A stretch of 64,000 nt of DNA from Mytilus edulis (GCF_963676685.1 NC_092348.1:30045386-30109385), one strand, 5' to 3'. Positions 23,401 to 34,555 are shown, counted from the first letter of the stretch. The notes: a model not told the origin generated them from the letters alone. A program made the numbers and translations.

Positions 23401-26400
23401 TGAAATTTAGAAAATTCGAGGATCGTGAAATGATCCGCAGTGTCTCAAACCGTTTAAAAAACACCAATTATGGTATAAGCCCACAGTATCCCAAAGAGGT
23501 TCTAGAAAGACGGAAAAAACTGGTACCCATCATGCTCAAAGAAAGGAAAAAAAACAAAAAAGCTTATATTGCTGGAGACAAATTGTATGTTAATGGTGAG
23601 CTATGGAAGGAATAGGAGGTAGCGGAGAATGATTGTGCTAAAAATAGTGGTTCCTTGAAAATTTGCTCTTGGAACATATCAAAAGGGTTGATCCGGAAAT
23701 TGTCAGATAGAAATTTCTTGAATTTAGTAAATAAATATGATATATTGTGTCTAAATGAATGCTGGCTTAAATGTCCCGATGAATTTGAAATGAAAGGCTA
23801 CGAAAAAGAATTTGTGTATAGAGAAAAATGTAAAGGAGGAGGTGTAGTTATTTTTTATAAGAAATGGTTAACTCCCTATACTACTGTATTGAATTGTTGT
23901 GCAGATAGTATGATCTGGTTAAAAATTGACAAAAATGTATGTTTAAATGGTTTAGATTTGTATATTTGTGCTATTTATATTCCGCCTGATAAAAATGTAT
24001 TTTACCGTAAATATGATATAGATGTTTTCGATATACTGCAAGAAAATATTGAACATTATAGTACATTAGGAACTGTGGCTGTGATAGGCGACTTGAATGG
24101 ACGAGTAGGTCTAAAAGCGGACAATATAGTTAATGATACATTGGATAAAGAACTGATTAACAGTATTTCTTTTATTGACTATGTAAATGATAGTTATATT
24201 TGTAATAGAAAATCTGAAGACATTAAACCTCCAAATAGTTTTGGTCAGCGTATATTGCAGTTATGCCAGTCGTCCGGTCTACGTATATGTAACGGCAGAT
24301 TTGGAACAGATAGTGGGAAAATAACATTTAATAATAAAAACGGTAGTAGCGTTATTGATTATTTATTGTTTACACAAAGTGAAATGTTTAAATGTTTAAA
24401 ATCTTTTTATGTTGAACCATTTAATATGTATTCATGTCATGCTCCAATAGTAGTTGAATTGTACCTTAAGGGTAATAATCAGTCTTACGGTCAATGTCAT
24501 TGTAATAAAACTAAGTTCAATATATTTAACTGGAATGAAGGGTCAGAAGATGATATCAGAAGTAAATTGATACTCAACACACAAAAGTTTGATGATCTAC
24601 TGGTAAATTTTGACGAAAACAGCGATATAGATACGTGTGTAGAAAGACTTAATAATCTTTTAACTGATATATATGAACAGTATACGAAATCTGAAGTAAC
24701 ATACAAAGAACAGTGTGAATTTTGTGAAAATGGCGATAAAGTTTATAAATCTAATGCGGACAAGCCTTGGTTTACCGATGAATGCAAAACATTATACATA
24801 CAATATCAAAATGCATTAGACAGTTTTAACAAATACCGCTCGGATGAAAACAGAATTAACTTTAACCTTTCAAAGCAAAAGTATAAGTGCTGCGAAACAA
24901 GACTTAAAAGACATTATAAGAACCAACGAGGAAATATGCTGTCGTCACTAAGGAAGAAAAATCCGAAACGTTTCTATAAGAATTTTAAAAAACGTAAAAA
25001 GCGCATTAAAAATAACATTTCATTGGACCAATTCGAGGAACATTTTAAAAAACTTATGTCTAAACCGCCCGAAGTGAATGTTGGAACGAGTGATACTCCG
25101 GAAACAGTTTTTGAGGAACTTGATCTTCCGTTTACAGAAAAAGAACTGGATTCGTGCATCAAAAAACTAAAAAGAGACAAGTCGACTGGTTATGATGATA
25201 TAATGAATGAGTATATACTGTTTGGTAAAACTTTATTGAAACCTGTACTTTGCAAACTGTTCAACAATATTTTATGTGCTGGAAATTTTCCTGAAATATG
25301 GGTGAAATGTATTTTAATTCCAATTTTTAAGAAAGGAAATCCTGACGATCCTGGAAACTACAGAGGTATTTCGTTGGTGTCCCATTTAGGAAAACTATTT
25401 ACGTCGTTGATTAATTCAAGACTTATAACATGGTGCAAGATTAACAACACTCTGACAGATGCACAATTTGGATTCCGTCCTGGATACGGCACTTCTGATG
25501 CCATCTTCTGTCTTCATTCCCTGATTTCTAAGTCATTAAGAAAAGGTAAACGCTTATATTGCTGTTTTATCGATTATATTAAAGCGTTTGATAGTGTTTT
25601 TCATGTAAAATTGTGGTTGAGATTAGTTAGATGTGGCGTTACTGGTAAACTTCTTACTGTAATTAAATCTATGTATTCTAAATTGAAAACTAGTATAAAG
25701 TGTAATGGAAAAATTTCAGATTTTTTTAATTGTAATACTGGCTTGATGCAAGGGGAATCTTTATCCCCTTTATTATACTCGTTGTATGTCAATGATATGG
25801 AAGTAGAGCTAATCAGTAATGGCTGTCAGTCATATGAATTGAAATCCTTAAATTTATTTTTACTTATGTATGCAGACGACACTGTTTTATTTAGTGAGAA
25901 CATAGATGATCTGCAAAATATGATAAATACTGTAAACTCTTCTGCAGAGGAATATGGTTTATATATTAATATGTCTAAAACTAAAGTGGTCGTGTTTAGA
26001 AATAGAGGTAGTGTAAAAAGTCAAGAAAAATGGTTTTTGAATAACAACCAAATAGATATATGTGATAGTTTTGTATATTTGGGTATTCTTTTTAACTATA
26101 ATGGCAGTTTTTTACATACACAAAAAATGTTAGCCAATCAAGGAAGAAAAGCTGTTTTTGCTTTATGTAGTAAAATTGTAGATGAATATTATAACTGTGA
26201 AACGTTACTGTCCTTATTTGATACTTATGTATCTAGTATACTTAATTATAGCTGTGAAGTGTGGGGTAATCATAAAGCTGATGATATAGAGAAAGTACAT
26301 TTATATTTTTTAAAACGAATTCTAAAGGTTAGAAAAACTGCTGTAAATAACATGGTTTACTGTGAATTGGGACGTTATCCAATGTATTATGAAAGACAAA

Positions 26401-29400
26401 GAAGACTGATTCAGTTTTGGTTTAAATTATTAAATACTGATAACTGTATACTTAAAGCATGTTATGAAGATATGTTGGAGAGTTCATTTAAAAAACCCAA
26501 TGACAAATCGAATTGGGCATGTTCAGTCAAAGATATTTTATGTAGATATGGTTTTCATGATGTATGGCTAAAACAAAGCGTAAATAATGTTGATATATTC
26601 ATACATGAGTTAAAACAAAGAATGAAAGATACCTTTATTGCTGATGCTAATGCTTTTTTTAATAATTCATCAAAATGTATACTTTATAGATATATATATG
26701 ACACAGATATACTGCAATTTTATTTAGATAGACCTGTTAATCAAATATATAAACCTTTTATATGTAAATATCGTATATCCGCCCATAGCCTCAACATAGA
26801 AACAGGCAGATATTACAATGTAGATAGAGAAAATAGATTATGTACTATGTGCAATAACAATATTGTAGAAGATGAATACCATGTTGTTCTAGAATGTAAT
26901 AGATATAGTGATGTAAGAAAACTATACATTAAGAAATATTATTGGCAATATCCATCCACTTTTAAACTTATACAGTTGTTATCAGTTCACAATGTGAAAG
27001 AACTTAATAATTTAGGTAAATTTTTGTTTAATATTGAAAAAATTCGTAATATGTAGTTGTATTAATTATTTATCATATGAATTTATTTTCATTCTCCGCC
27101 ATACATATATTGTGTATAATTATTGTATTTATATTTCACTGATACAAAATATTGTAAAATTGTATATTCTATAAGCTGTATTGCTTCTGAATAAAGTATT
27201 ATTATATAACCCCTCATACATGCAAGCAGATCCGTTTAAGATTTGCTTATTTCCGCGCATTTTAAATTTGTTTCTAGTTGTTTTCATATACAAACTTTAC
27301 TCATAAATAAAAATAAGTACCTGTGGTGATACACTTTTGTATTTTGAACTAAGTGTATTTACGATGTTGGTAACTAAATGTTGGCTCTCAGTTTCTAGCT
27401 TTTGGATGTGCTGCATAATGTCATGTGATCTGTGTAAACACATATGCAAATTATATTTCAAAATATATACTGATATCCTCTTGAAGCACTATATGTGTCT
27501 GAGAGTTTATAATAAAGAATTTGAACTTTTAAGAGAAAAGAAATGGCGTGGTATGTGTGACAAGTCAAAACACAATTTTTAAAACGAGAAATTAGTTTAT
27601 TTTATTTTTGCACTATGATACCAAATGTTGGAAAAATAATTAAAAGGCGGGTTTCACTTTACAATTTTTGCCATAGAAAATAATTGTCTTCACAAAATTA
27701 TACAAATATATCATTTTAGTTTAATCCTACCTACATATTTTTATATATGTATATACATGATGTTTGAATGATGCCATACTAGCTTCCGATTTATAGAAAA
27801 AAAATTATCCTCAGAAATTAAGGATCAAGTTGAAGGTAGATTAGCTTACCTTTCAGTGTTAACGGTAGACAAAACTCGCTTCAGAAAAACAAGTCCACTC
27901 AATATCTTTTCGTTGAATCCGTATTTTAGACTATCTAAAATTTGACTTTCCAACTGTAAAGAAATTATTTATAAATTACTCGTATAGTATGTAATAATAA
28001 TAAATAGGTGGGTCACAGCTGACCCCTTAATACAAATGTGTACTAGTTCAGTGAAAATGAACGTCATACTATTAAAACTCCAAAACATATTTATAAATGA
28101 ACTATTTTTTTTTAAATCATACCAGACTTACAAAGGCCAGAGGCTCCCAACTAGTTTTCTCCTTTCCAATTTAACTAAGTTCGCAGTATTGGTAAACGGA
28201 AAATGTGGTTCTCATATTTTGATTTTGAATTCATGTATAGTCTTGTGGAATAACTACGAATAATATTTCCCTCACCTCCCCTCCCCAGACAAGTCTTTAA
28301 ACAAGGGATTGTGATTACTATTTATTTCTTATTATCATTTATATATGTGTACCTGTCTCACTTTATCTTTGGCCACACTTTCAGCATAAAGCAAAGTCTG
28401 ATACTTTCCCGTAGTCTCAGCAGCTTTCTCCATCTTTCTCTCTAACTTTTCTTGAAGAAACTCAATGAAATCCTTTCTCCGCTCATGATTTTTAGGCGAG
28501 AATTTGTCCTCATATTCTGCGAAGAAAGTTTTTTTACGCTGAAGTAGGTCTGTAACAAATGTCTGCTTGTCGTTGATGACCCAACATTTCTGAAGAAAAA
28601 ATATAAATTATCAAATGAATAAACTTGTTGCAAAAGTCTTCAAAACAAAACAAAAATATTGCTTGCGGTTACTACATTAAACTTGAGAACTATGGAACAA
28701 TAAATTAAATTAAAACACGAAATCAATTATAAAACAATGAAACAGCAAAATAACGGAACGACCTTTATTGTAGAACACTACGATAAGTCTTTCGGTAATT
28801 CAAATATGTTTCGCTGATTCTGTTGGATCTCTGATTCAGTTTTCCGCTGTTTTGGTTGCTTTGCTTTTTTTTTATTGTTGGTTCTACTGTTTCGTTGTTT
28901 CGCTGTTCCGTATTACTGTAATATCAAAATTGTTGACTTTATTTTACCTTTTGTTGTTCCTGAAGTTCCTGATAAATTTTCTCGTGGTTCTCTATTAATT
29001 TCTTTAGATCTTGTACTTCTTTGTATTCTCGTACTTGTTTATACCGCTTGTGGCATTTTTTCTCCGTGAATCTAAAACACAACAGAATCGTATTAGAAAA
29101 CAAATGATTGATAAATCATACTCTAAATTACCACATAAATCACGCGAACTTTTGTGGTTCCGCATGATTTCATTTTATTTCTTTGAAACGGATTTCTAAT
29201 TTCTCAAGTAGCGACAAAATATTATCCAAAATTCTGGAATATCTGTTTAAACTTTTGTTTTTAAATGTTTTTCGTTGAAGCGAATTTCTAAAATACAAAC
29301 AAAATATTTTCAAACAATGAAAATCTGAATTTGTTAAGATAGCATGTTATCCGAAAAGTAAATTCTTTGTGAACTCACGTTTGTTTTGGCAGAATTCTGC

Positions 29401-30940
29401 CTCCTACTATCATTTTCTGAAATTTGTCAAGAATCACCCTGGCAACTGATGGCTTAGCGGATTCAGATAGTGACCAATTCTCCTGGGACTCGACAACACT
29501 GAAAACTGTCTCTGTCAACGTGTAAAATAACTCGTTCATCTTTGGAAACACTGCAAAGATATCAAAATTGCCATTACTGAATCATTTTTGAAACATAATC
29601 TATAGAAGTTTAAAATTGTCAATTATGTCAGTTAAAACGTAGCTACTTGTTGGTCAATGACAGAAAAATGCACATGCCTTTAATTTTTTTCATAAAAACA
29701 TCGAATTGTATTTCTCACCAAAAATATATAATCATTAAATTGAAAATGGAAATGGAAAATGGGGAATAGCAAAAGAGACAACAACCCGACCAAAGAGCAA
29801 ACAACAACCGAAGTCCACCAATTGATCTTCAATGCAGCAAGAAACTCTATCTTTCTTAATGAGGACGAATTATGAAATCGTGCTCTCTAAAACAATATAT
29901 GTACTAAGTAAGTGAATTTAAAAACTAACGAAAATCATTGTGTAAACAGAATTTCTCACAAAAAAAATCGAATAAAAGTGAAAATTGAAATGGAGAATAT
30001 GTCAAAGAGACACCAACCCGACGAAAAAGTAGACAACAACCGAAGGCCTCCAATGTGTCTTCAATATAGCGAGAAAATTCCGCATCCAGAGGTTTTGTTC
30101 GATACTTATAGTTAAATACATCTCTTTTAATATATGTAAAACTCATTGGCAAACCAAAACTTACCTTCATCTGTTTTATAATCTCTCAATCTCTTCATGA
30201 TGCTGATCATCTTCTCCATACGTATTTCATCTATTGATGGATCAAGATGGTCCTCTAGCTCTTCGCACAATGTTGTAAAGTTATCAATACTGCAATTGGA
30301 AAATATAAACTTGCTATGTACGTGCAGAAGAGTGAAATTTGAGTTGAGGTTCTGGATGAGTGTTAATAGAATAAGACAATGATGGGCAAACAATTCAAAA
30401 TGAATGACAAACAATATAAGGAATTGAGAAAATTATGCCAAGAATAAAGAATAGAGAATGATGGAGAGTAAACAGTTTAGAGAATACGGTTAAAAATAAA
30501 TGAACATAGAGAAAACTTGTCTAAAAAGTTTAAGAACAATGAAATAAAGGTCCCAATAGATGCTTTTGATTAAATATTAGCATTAGGTTCCACTTGTGCA
30601 TAATTTGTGAATTTGATTATTTTTTTCATTTTAGGACATTCACAGCATATGACTTCCTTGAACTATCTAATTGTGTATGCCATGCAAAGTTCTATAATTT
30701 ATCGTTAGCATTGTTTATTTGTCTGCTTCTGCAGGTGTGTTCACAAATAACACAAAAGCAGGAAAGCGTATGACTACTAATCAGCATATTAAATAATTTA
30801 GAAATATTTCGTTAACCATAATTAATTCTTCGGTTATGATTTTTTTCTGGTTTAGATAGCCAATTCCAGTATTTAAAAACTCACCTGTGATATGGACCGG
30901 ACATAAGCCGATATATATCTGGTATTAAAACTGAATTCAT
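20478..30940 (-). CDS. Unrecognised coiled-coil-like protein, copy B (complete, 10 exons, 444 aa)
   Basis: Exons in order of translation: 30885-30940 (ATG 30938-30940), 30165-30289, 29379-29550, 28948-29071, 28353-28589, 27850-27953, 27321-27429, 21793-21922, 21022-21165, 20478-20611 (TGA 20478-20480). The sum is 1335 nt, 445 codons with the stop. All introns are GT-AG with matching phases. The middle (exons 2-7) is a charged, helix-rich region. The C-terminal three exons are less charged and contain HCFTRQTYLHSRDVNNN and WYKMQQWQQKKW. No known domain or enzyme motif is visible and no function can be named. The first eight exons equal copy A in length. I count about 20 residue differences, clustered in exons 2, 4 and 8. 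Intron 7 (21923-27320) is swollen by a LINE on the opposite strand. A possible AATAAA lies 47 nt after the stop. Confidence 0.83.
21400..21655 (+). mobile_element. Short tail insertion in an intron of copy B
   Basis: Begins TGTCGTTTGTTTATGTG and ends ATCATACCATATCTTG plus an AT stretch. Copy A has the empty site at about 83, and TGC is repeated at both edges (21397-21399, 21653-21655). Same family as 4853-5105, so it is a 5'-truncated retroelement tail. Confidence 0.65.
22013..22262. repeat. Old dispersed repeat in an intron of copy B
   Basis: Partner of 441-690 in copy A at the same intron position, with a few changes. It was present before the gene duplicated. Confidence 0.55.
22512..23615 (+). 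CDS. LINE ORF1 protein, N-terminally truncated
   Basis: Nucleic-acid chaperone of the LINE. Open from the insertion edge with a basic start (GGKRKRPQRNSKKS). Then a Ser/Asn/Pro-rich part (YQQYPPPPL near the middle), a coiled coil (about LTTLDKIESRLNKMETKF to CKKRISTLEQ), and an L1-ORF1-like RRM and C-terminal domain with ITLEKAYRLGKRK and RPIVVKFRKFEDREMI. The first in-frame ATG is at 22713, after the basic segment, because the insertion is 5'-truncated. A near-exact repeat of GGGGGTGCAACGGGA encodes a GGATGEKGGATG linker. The stop is TAG at 23613-23615, in the same frame as ORF2. Confidence 0.8.
   Translation, partial: GNYSGNPRGGKRKRPQRNSKKSVNDSSSSDQTSFLDKRKCTKVNNNTQSYLCSNENNSSSSFNQNFPMNNSNQQYTGPMASSPIGYQPFQTYQQYPPPPLAHVTPPPNIQGIERTLQEMCQRMANIETKLTTLDKIESRLNKMETKFGSMDNEIIDCKKRISTLEQSAQFLSNAHDDLKGLKLKVDTINSGVELTKNENKEVRDKLVDIESQNLKQNLVFFELEEASENNEGAKGGATGEKGGATGSTYNENCVNKILEFCENQLKIENAKDKITLEKAYRLGKRKDGAAKPRPIVVKFRKFEDREMIRSVSNRLKNTNYGISPQYPKEVLERRKKLVPIMLKERKKNKKAYIAGDKLYVNGELWKE
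23616..27056 (+). CDS. LINE ORF2 protein: APE-type endonuclease and reverse transcriptase
   Basis: Makes and primes the cut for target-primed reverse transcription. Numbered from the TTG at 23655 (no ATG lies between the ORF1 stop and that point): endonuclease from residue 1, with CSWNIS (Asn 7), LNECWL (Glu 35), VIGDLNGRVG and SCHAPIVVEL; reverse transcriptase about 500-760 with NYRGISLVSHLGK, FIDYIKAFDSV, GLMQGESLSP and YADD (739-742); C-terminal Cys-rich CTMCNNNIVEDEYHVVLEC. The frame is intact for more than 1,130 codons. The first ATG (23790, residue 46) would leave out both N-terminal catalytic residues, so translation must begin upstream, by readthrough or re-initiation, or the TAG is a mutation. 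Confidence 0.88.
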   Translation, partial: EVAENDCAKNSGSLKICSWNISKGLIRKLSDRNFLNLVNKYDILCLNECWLKCPDEFEMKGYEKEFVYREKCKGGGVVIFYKKWLTPYTTVLNCCADSMIWLKIDKNVCLNGLDLYICAIYIPPDKNVFYRKYDIDVFDILQENIEHYSTLGTVAVIGDLNGRVGLKADNIVNDTLDKELINSISFIDYVNDSYICNRKSEDIKPPNSFGQRILQLCQSSGLRICNGRFGTDSGKITFNNKNGSSVIDYLLFTQSEMFKCLKSFYVEPFNMYSCHAPIVVELYLKGNNQSYGQCHCNKTKFNIFNWNEGSEDDIRSKLILNTQKFDDLLVNFDENSDIDTCVERLNNLLTDIYEQYTKSEVTYKEQCEFCENGDKVYKSNADKPWFTDECKTLYIQYQNALDSFNKYRSDENRINFNLSKQKYKCCETRLKRHYKNQRGNMLSSLRKKNPKRFYKNFKKRKKRIKNNISLDQFEEHFKKLMSKPPEVNVGTSDTPETVFEELDLPFTEKELDSCIKKLKRDKSTGYDDIMNEYILFGKTLLKPVLCKLFNNILCAGNFPEIWVKCILIPIFKKGNPDDPGNYRGISLVSHLGKLFTSLINSRLITWCKINNTLTDAQFGFRPGYGTSDAIFCLHSLISKSLRKGKRLYCCFIDYIKAFDSVFHVKLWLRLVRCGVTGKLLTVIKSMYSKLKTSIKCNGKISDFFNCNTGLMQGESLSPLLYSLYVNDMEVELISNGCQSYELKSLNLFLLMYADDTVLFSENIDDLQNMINTVNSSAEEYGLYINMSKTKVVVFRNRGSVKSQEKWFLNNNQIDICDSFVYLGILFNYNGSFLHTQKMLANQGRKAVFALCSKIVDEYYNCETLLSLFDTYVSSILNYSCEVWGNHKADDIEKVHLYFLKRILKVRKTAVNNMVYCELGRYPMYYERQRRLIQFWFKLLNTDNCILKACYEDMLESSFKKPNDKSNWACSVKDILCRYGFHDVWLKQSVNNVDIFIHELKQRMKDTFIADANAFFNNSSKCILYRYIYDTDILQFYLDRPVNQIYKPFICKYRISAHSLNIETGRYYNVDRENRLCTMCNNNIVEDEYHVVLECNRYSDVRKLYIKKYYWQYPSTFKLIQLLSVHNVKELNNLGKFLFNIEKIRNM
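27190..27195 (+). promoter_or_regulatory. AATAAA at the LINE 3' end
   Basis: AATAAAGTATTATTATATAA precedes the target-site duplication. The truncated LINE at 12961 ends with the same AATAAAGTATT before its own short tandem tail. Confidence 0.5.
27998..28150 (+). repeat. Retroelement tail fragment shared by both gene copies
   Basis: Copy B partner of 3080-3216, at the same place between exons 5 and 6. Confidence 0.5.
29745..29850 (+). repeat. Retroelement tail fragment (AGAGACAACAACCCGACC family)
   Basis: Contains AAATGGGGAATAGC, AGAGACAACAACCCGACC and GTCCACCAATTGATCTTC. Present in an intron of copy B only. Confidence 0.55.
29970..30110 (+). repeat. Second fragment of the same tail family
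   Basis: ATATGTCAAAGAGACACC, CCCGACGAAAAAGTAGAC and GTGTCTTCAATATAGCGAG; tandem to the 29745 copy and more diverged. Confidence 0.55.
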
Positions 30941-31090
30941 TTCTTTATCTTCTTAAAAATCAACGAAAATATTATGGAAATATTTTGTGACTTTCTATGG
31001 CGTAGTGAAGGAACGTCGCTACAGAGAAGACAGAGAATGACGACAACGTCATAGTTCTATTGCTTCGCCATTGGTTGACGATGCTGAAGA
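30941..31090 (-). promoter_or_regulatory. 5' UTR and proximal promoter of copy B
   Basis: Same block as upstream of copy A: minus-strand CCAAT box at 31068-31074 and a CATAGTTCTATTGCTTCG stretch shared base for base. Conservation after the copies separated suggests a working promoter. The role of each site is inference. Confidence 0.5.
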
Positions 31091-32209
31091 AGCTACTTGA
31101 GACAATCGACAAAAGCGCCTTGTACAATAATGCATCTTTGTTATTTTTCTTTTCTCTTTAAATTAAAGAAAAACTATAAATATTGTTAGAAGTGTAAATT
31201 AATTTTAACCCAGATTTTGAAAAGGAATTACAAAATTAAATTTAATATGTTTCTAAAAAAACATTTGATTTGTTTGCTTCCGTTAAGTATCGTTTCTAAT
31301 AGGTTGTTCCCCTCCGTAAAATATCCAGTATGCCTCCGAAATATACAAGTATGGTCAATAATTTCAATACAGACTACGTTTCTAACATCGTCTAAAGCAT
31401 GCTTGGTATAATCAGGCGCGAAAAGAAAGCGAAGGCCGAAATTGTCGTGTTGCTAATTACAGACTTGTGCTTCTGACAGTATTATACGAACAAAGAAGCT
31501 CCTTCTATGCAAACATTATAATTATATCATATTTCTACAAAGAACACTTGAAATTTAAATTAACAGACACAGTAAATTTTTCTATTCATTACTTTATAGT
31601 ACCATAATTGTGTCCCTTTCATGAAATAAACGTTTTTACATTTGCGGTTGTCCGTTTTGATCTTAGAAACTTGATATTTGGTAAATACTTGTGCAATACG
31701 GAACTGAAAATCCCACTTGAATTTCGATCTAGTTGAACTATATATATAAAGACGATGATGGTTTTGGGACAAACCAGTTTCATTTAAATAACGGATCCAA
31801 ACTGGCTTGACACATACAAGGCTGAACTTGATAAGAAAGTTATATTATGTATATTCTTTCCAATTTTTTTGATTTTATTTACAAACAACGTCAATCAAAT
31901 ATTCGGAACATAAACCTAATAATACATAAACAACAAAAATATTCTACGATCAACATAAGATCTGCAACAATAAACAATGTATGTCTATACGCTACCCGGT
32001 AGTATGTTTGTTTCTGACAGTTTAAATAGGAACACAAGTCGTAACTACACGAACAATCTAACTAAGGAAAAGGTTGTGTCGAGTAATGTTAAACTCAATA
32101 CATTGTTTGTGGTCGTAGAAAACAGGCGGTTACACCAATATCTGTCTATGCTTAGTTTAAACAATATTTTATTCAAAAAGTGCATGAAATATAATTATAC
32201 AATATAAAT
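31091..32209. other. Upstream flank of copy B
   Basis: Homologous to the flank of copy A up to about 31810, then unique AT-rich DNA without coding content. Confidence 0.45.
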
Positions 32210-33174
32210 ACAGGGATTCGGAAACAAGAAAAACTTATATAAATCCGTCTCCCTTTAAAAAATGACAAAATTAGGAACATAAAACATCTTGTGGAAGCCT
32301 GTTCCATTCACGAATAACAGATGGTAAGAAAGAATTTTGATAAAATGTAGTTCTACAGTTCATATTTAAAACATTAAATGCCCTTCTAGTATTATAGTTA
32401 GACTTGATAAAGTTGTTGAGGTACGAGACTACAAATATAATTAGGAGCTTGGTCATGAAACATTTCGTGAAATTTAATAACTTTATGTCTAGATCTTCTC
32501 TCGCTCAGAGATACCCAACCAGTATCATTATAAAGATTAAATTTAGAACAAAGCTTAGTGGCACATGTGACTATACGAGCCGCTTCTATTTGAATGCTCT
32601 TTAGTTTGTCCTTTAAATAAATTGGTATATTATCCCACACTGTATCCGCATATTCAAGAATTGGCCTGATGAAACTGATATATATATGTATTACTTGTAG
32701 ATTATTACGCGATAGATTAAACTTTAAACTCCTCATAAGATTTAAACGAGGCGTAGCTTTATCAATAATACAGATTACATGACTTTCCCAACAACCGTTT
32801 TCTTGAAAAATTAACCCTAAATGTTTATGTTCTTCAACCTCTTGTATCAGTGTATCATTCATATATTGGTGGATTATGGGGTTTTGCTCTTTTTCTAGAT
32901 ATGGTCATGGTTTAAGTTTTTCTTGGATTAAAATTAACAATCCATTGTTGAGACCATAGGTAATTTTTTTTTCTATATCAGAGTTCATTAATTCAGCTGT
33001 AGCATACTCGTCCTCAACAACTATATATAATGATTATCGTCAGCAAAAAGTCTGATGTTGCATGATATGTCACATACAATATCGTTTATGAATAATTTTA
33101 AAATAATACAGGGCCTAAAATTGAGCCCTGGGGGACACTTGCAATAATGCTATACACATCAGAGGTCTGTCCTC

Positions 33175-33943
33175 CTATGACAACGCATGTCTTCTTTCAG
33201 ATAAATAACTTTTAAACCATTTTAGTAAGTCCCCTCTTATTCCATATTTTTCTAGTTTATGAAGGAGGCCTTCATGCCAGACCCGGTCAAACGATTTACT
33301 GATATCACAAAACACAACTCTTATTTCCTTTCCAAAATCAAGATCTTTAGCAATATCGTTGGTAATATAAATAAGTTGATTAACAGTACTATCTCCAGGC
33401 ATAAAACCTGATTGCAAGTTTGTAATTATTTTATAATAAGAAAGAAAATTAAATAAATATTAAAAACACATTTTCCATTGTTTTACCAATAATAGATAAC
33501 AGAGAGATTGGTCTATAGTTTGATAAAATTTCTTGAGAACCACTCTTGAAAACTGGTATCACATTTGCTATTTTCCATTCATACGGATAAATGCATAATT
33601 GAAGTGACTTATTGAACAACAGAGCCAGGGGATAGCTTAATTCTAAAGCCGCATATTTAAGAAATCTTAGACTTTTAAATGCTATCGGGGCCTGTTGCCA
33701 CGAAAGAAGATGGTCATAAACTTCCTCTTGCGTTATAATCATATTATCTAATGTATGTATGATTTCATCTAAATTTAGTTCTGGAATATTTGCAGATGAG
33801 TCATCAACACTCGATTGATCACAAAAATAACGATTAAATGCATTTGCTTGTGCTTTATTCTTATTATCGTCTAAGTAGGTATCATTTAATAAAATAGGGG
33901 GGAAGTCTGAGGATTTGGAAGGAAATCCAGCCAGGTTGAGCAA
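33175..33943 (-). pseudogene. Broken reverse transcriptase of the third LINE
   Basis: Two frames joined by a shift near 33420-33450. Motif A (VVFCDISKSFDRVWH) and the preceding NYRPISLLSIIGK are clear. The catalytic motif C region (about 33030) reads as LFADD but is followed by stops. Inactive. Confidence 0.75.
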
Positions 33944-34219
33944 TTTGTTCCACCAATTATTTATGGAATCTACGTGTGAATGTAATGATTCACATTGTTT
34001 TTCAAAATAATGGGTTTTTTGCTAGTTTAATCGAGTTTACGCATTCATTCCTAATTTTCTTAAAGTTTGCCCAAGACTCAGCAGTATTGTTTTTTTTTTT
34101 TTTGCTTTTTTGTGCGAACGTTTCCGTTTACGAATTTGTCTCCTTATAAGTGACCGTCATGCATATACCAGGGAGGATCTTTCGTGCGAACAACAATTAA
34201 TTTACTTGGTATATGCTTG

Positions 34220-34555
34220 TTAGCAGCATCTACAATTTTTTTGTGTAACAATGGAGACTGCATTATTTAAATTTTTATCAAGTAATGTGTCCCAGTCAAC
34301 TTGTCTTAACTCCTCGCAGTAGCGATCGTAGTCCCCTTTTTCAAAATCCCAAACCTTACGTTTAAATTGGGTGTATTTCGGTTTGTGTAAATTAAGTATT
34401 CCACTTACTGGACAATGGAACCTAGTATTTGCTTCTAAAATATTTTCACTCACTTCGTGATATGCAAGAATATTGATATCATTAACTATAAGGGGGTCGA
34501 GGAGTGATGAGGGATTTTCACAATAAAATGTTGGCTCGAAAATTGCTTGGTGCAT
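34220..34555 (-). pseudogene. End of the LINE endonuclease region
   Basis: LLDPLIVNDINILAYHEVS and HCPVSGILNL resemble the last beta-strands of an APE-type endonuclease, with the catalytic His followed by Cys-Pro. It is followed by the usual linker before the reverse transcriptase. Confidence 0.55.

Larger units (their letters stand above)
22510..27213 (+). mobile_element. LINE (non-LTR retrotransposon), nearly full length, antisense in copy B
   Basis: Flanked by the 8-bp duplication TCATACAT (22502-22509 and 27214-27221). Copy A has a single TCATACAT at 918-925, an empty site that proves the borders. It carries ORF1 (22512-23615) and ORF2 (ends 27056), a short 3' UTR and AATAAA at 27190. 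The 5' end lies inside ORF1, so a little is missing. The reverse transcriptase belongs to the APE-endonuclease LINEs; I cannot name the clade. Confidence 0.9.

Noticed and set aside
22871..23467. 198-codon open frame on the minus strand
   Set aside because: It is the antisense of LINE ORF1, which has clear coding motifs on the plus strand; the minus product is Ser/Phe-rich without domain features.
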